The position numbers were made by a program, and so were the translations under genes. Positions 62,818-64,000 of a stretch of 64,000 bases of DNA are shown one piece after another. A model generated the notes under the pieces. That model was not told the origin of the DNA, did not search any database, and worked only from the letters and a program-made list of their open reading frames with translations. The stretch spans positions 10,788,001-10,852,000 of the forward strand of contig CM106586.1 in assembly GCA_048013815.1 (NCBI GenBank), given 5' to 3'. Position 1 is the first letter of the stretch, and every line of letters starts with the position of its first letter. This DNA is from Setoptus koraiensis (Eukaryota; Arthropoda).

Positions 62818-63838
62818 TCAGTTGTGGTGTTGTTGTTGTCGGATTATGTTGAACTGTGGTCTTCTTTGCATCAGATATCCAAAAGGTCTGACCTGGTTTT
62901 GAACTAGAGGTACAGCTGTGGATTGTGTTTGTTGTGGACCAAGAGAGTGCAAATTATTGTTTGCGCTGGATACATTAATAGCGCCTTGGTGCTGTTGTGC
63001 TTGTCCCTGATTGACCAGGTACACTTGATCGTTGCTAGATACTAACTGTCCATTTGACATCGCATTGACATTTATGTCCTCAGAGTCGTCTTCCACTAAA
63101 GCTGCTGGTCTGGGGGCAAAATTATTAACAAGATTTTGGTTGGGGTTCATATTCATATTGTTGGGATTCATATTCATGTTGTTGGGATTCATATTGGTGG
63201 ATGGTGTAGTGAATTGCCCATTGAATGATATGTTCTGACCCATTGGGTTGTTCCCTGAGGTTGCCGGAGACGAGGCCGGTCTAGGTGCGTTCCCGCCTGA
63301 GGGAGCTAAGCAACGGTATCGCGAAGTAAAAAAAAATCAACATGAAATATTAATTTGGTAGCAAATGATTTCGCATCGATAAGGGAATCACTTCTAGGGG
63401 TCGAATTGAAAAGATTTTCCACTTAACAGCAAGCTAGACTTAAAACAAGTTGTCTGGATGCGGTAACTTACGCAATACACCCGAAGTTGACAAAGTGGTG
63501 CATATCGGGATGGCATTGACGAAACGACAAACTGTTCCATTCACGAGATATAATGGTTGACGTTTTTGAAATAGATTGCCCAATAAATTGATCTTCCTCG
63601 CCGCTCTTCCGGTGTCTTCATTGACCGAACCAAGATCATTTATGTGGTGTATTTTGTGACCATCACCAGTGTTGTAGCTGTGGTATTTGTTTCGCGCGAG
63701 AAATTTTGTGACATTTTGTGAGGACACAGGCTGCAGGGATTTTCTCAAGCGATTCGGTTGATCCATTGTGATATCAGAGCATCGTAATGAATCGAACCAA
63801 GCAAGAAGAATTATAAATATTATGAATTGATTCGGCAT
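62818..63838 (-). CDS. Secreted protein with short Cys loop and Asn/Met/Pro repeats, unknown family
   Basis: Two exons: 63838-63472 (phase 1, donor GTAAGT) and 63305-62818, 284 residues. A signal peptide MPNQFIIFIILLAWFDSLRC is followed by a basic segment with NVT and NGT glycosylation sites. A dibasic KR precedes QPLYLVNGTVCRFVNAIPIC, which encloses a ten-residue Cys loop. The second exon is low complexity: Ser/Pro/Asn, three NMNPNN-type repeats, a short acidic part (EDDSEDIN) and a Gln-rich end with two dibasic RR sites. Layout suggests a secreted or prohormone-like protein, but I cannot name the family. The splice junction is in frame with good consensus on both sides. Confidence 0.65.
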
Positions 63839-64000
63839 GGTTTCTTGATATGGGAAAACTACCAGGATAATCGATTTTCTGACCCTTTACTTCGGAATTA
63901 TTTAGTTGGTGAAAATTTTTATTTATCTTTTGAGAAGTGTTGACAAAAGTTGACGATGTATTCAAGTGAGAGCTTCTGACCGACTACGATAAGCATTTAA
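63839..64000. promoter_or_regulatory. Upstream region of the secreted-protein gene
   Basis: AT-rich DNA before the start at 63838; presumed promoter and leader, no motif singled out. Confidence 0.3.

Overview
This is a scaffold fragment of an animal nuclear genome, most likely an arthropod and possibly a mite-like chelicerate. The species cannot be fixed from sequence alone. The evidence is GT-AG introns, widely separated genes with animal-specific families (DYRK class II kinase, EVI5, reticulon, GOLPH3, DPP6/10-like peptidase), trinucleotide-rich low-complexity coding segments, and a pair of sarcolamban-like micropeptides. Genes are intron-poor: several large ones have one to three coding exons.

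Layout. 1-9.8 kb (AT-rich): the 5' end of a dipeptidyl-peptidase-like type II membrane protein (-), ARFGAP1 (-), a kanadaptin-like protein lacking its FHA domain (+), and a DYRK2-type kinase (-). 9.9-34 kb: a GC- and CpG-rich block full of microsatellites, minisatellites and perfect short hairpins. Its only convincing gene is a single-exon MFSD6-like transporter (-), and it carries a dense cluster of GTTACGTAAC palindromes at 21.2-23.8 kb. 34-38.3 kb: AT-rich DNA with no long gene but two sarcolamban/sarcolipin-like small ORFs. 38.4-45.5 kb: GOLPH3 (-), a five-finger U1-type zinc-finger protein with an internal tandem duplication (+), and EVI5 (-). 48.8-52.4 kb: a reticulon (Rtnl1-like) with two alternative first exons, one a huge acidic repeat exon. 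A 500-N assembly gap follows at 53118-53617. 53.7-55 kb: GDP-mannose 4,6-dehydratase (-). 56.7-58.7 kb: an inverted pair of small secreted-type ORFs, one broken, and a secreted thioredoxin-fold protein without CxxC. 59.5-62.8 kb: a ribosome-biogenesis cluster with TSR2 (+), RpL23A (-), and a chimeric gene in which an inverted copy of the RpL23A promoter, leader and N terminus is fused to a NOC2 (NOC2L) domain (+). The window ends with a small secreted protein of unknown function (-).

How the genes relate. Several products act in the early secretory pathway or Golgi (ARFGAP1, GOLPH3, EVI5 Rab-GAP, reticulon, GMDS for fucosylation), but they are separate transcription units and the grouping is probably chance. 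The TSR2/RpL23A/NOC2-like group is a real functional neighbourhood, and the NOC2-like gene shows a mechanism for part of it: capture of a ribosomal-protein promoter. The most novel items are the micropeptide pair, the RpL23A-NOC2 chimera, the bZIP-type palindrome cluster and the reticulon repeat exon.
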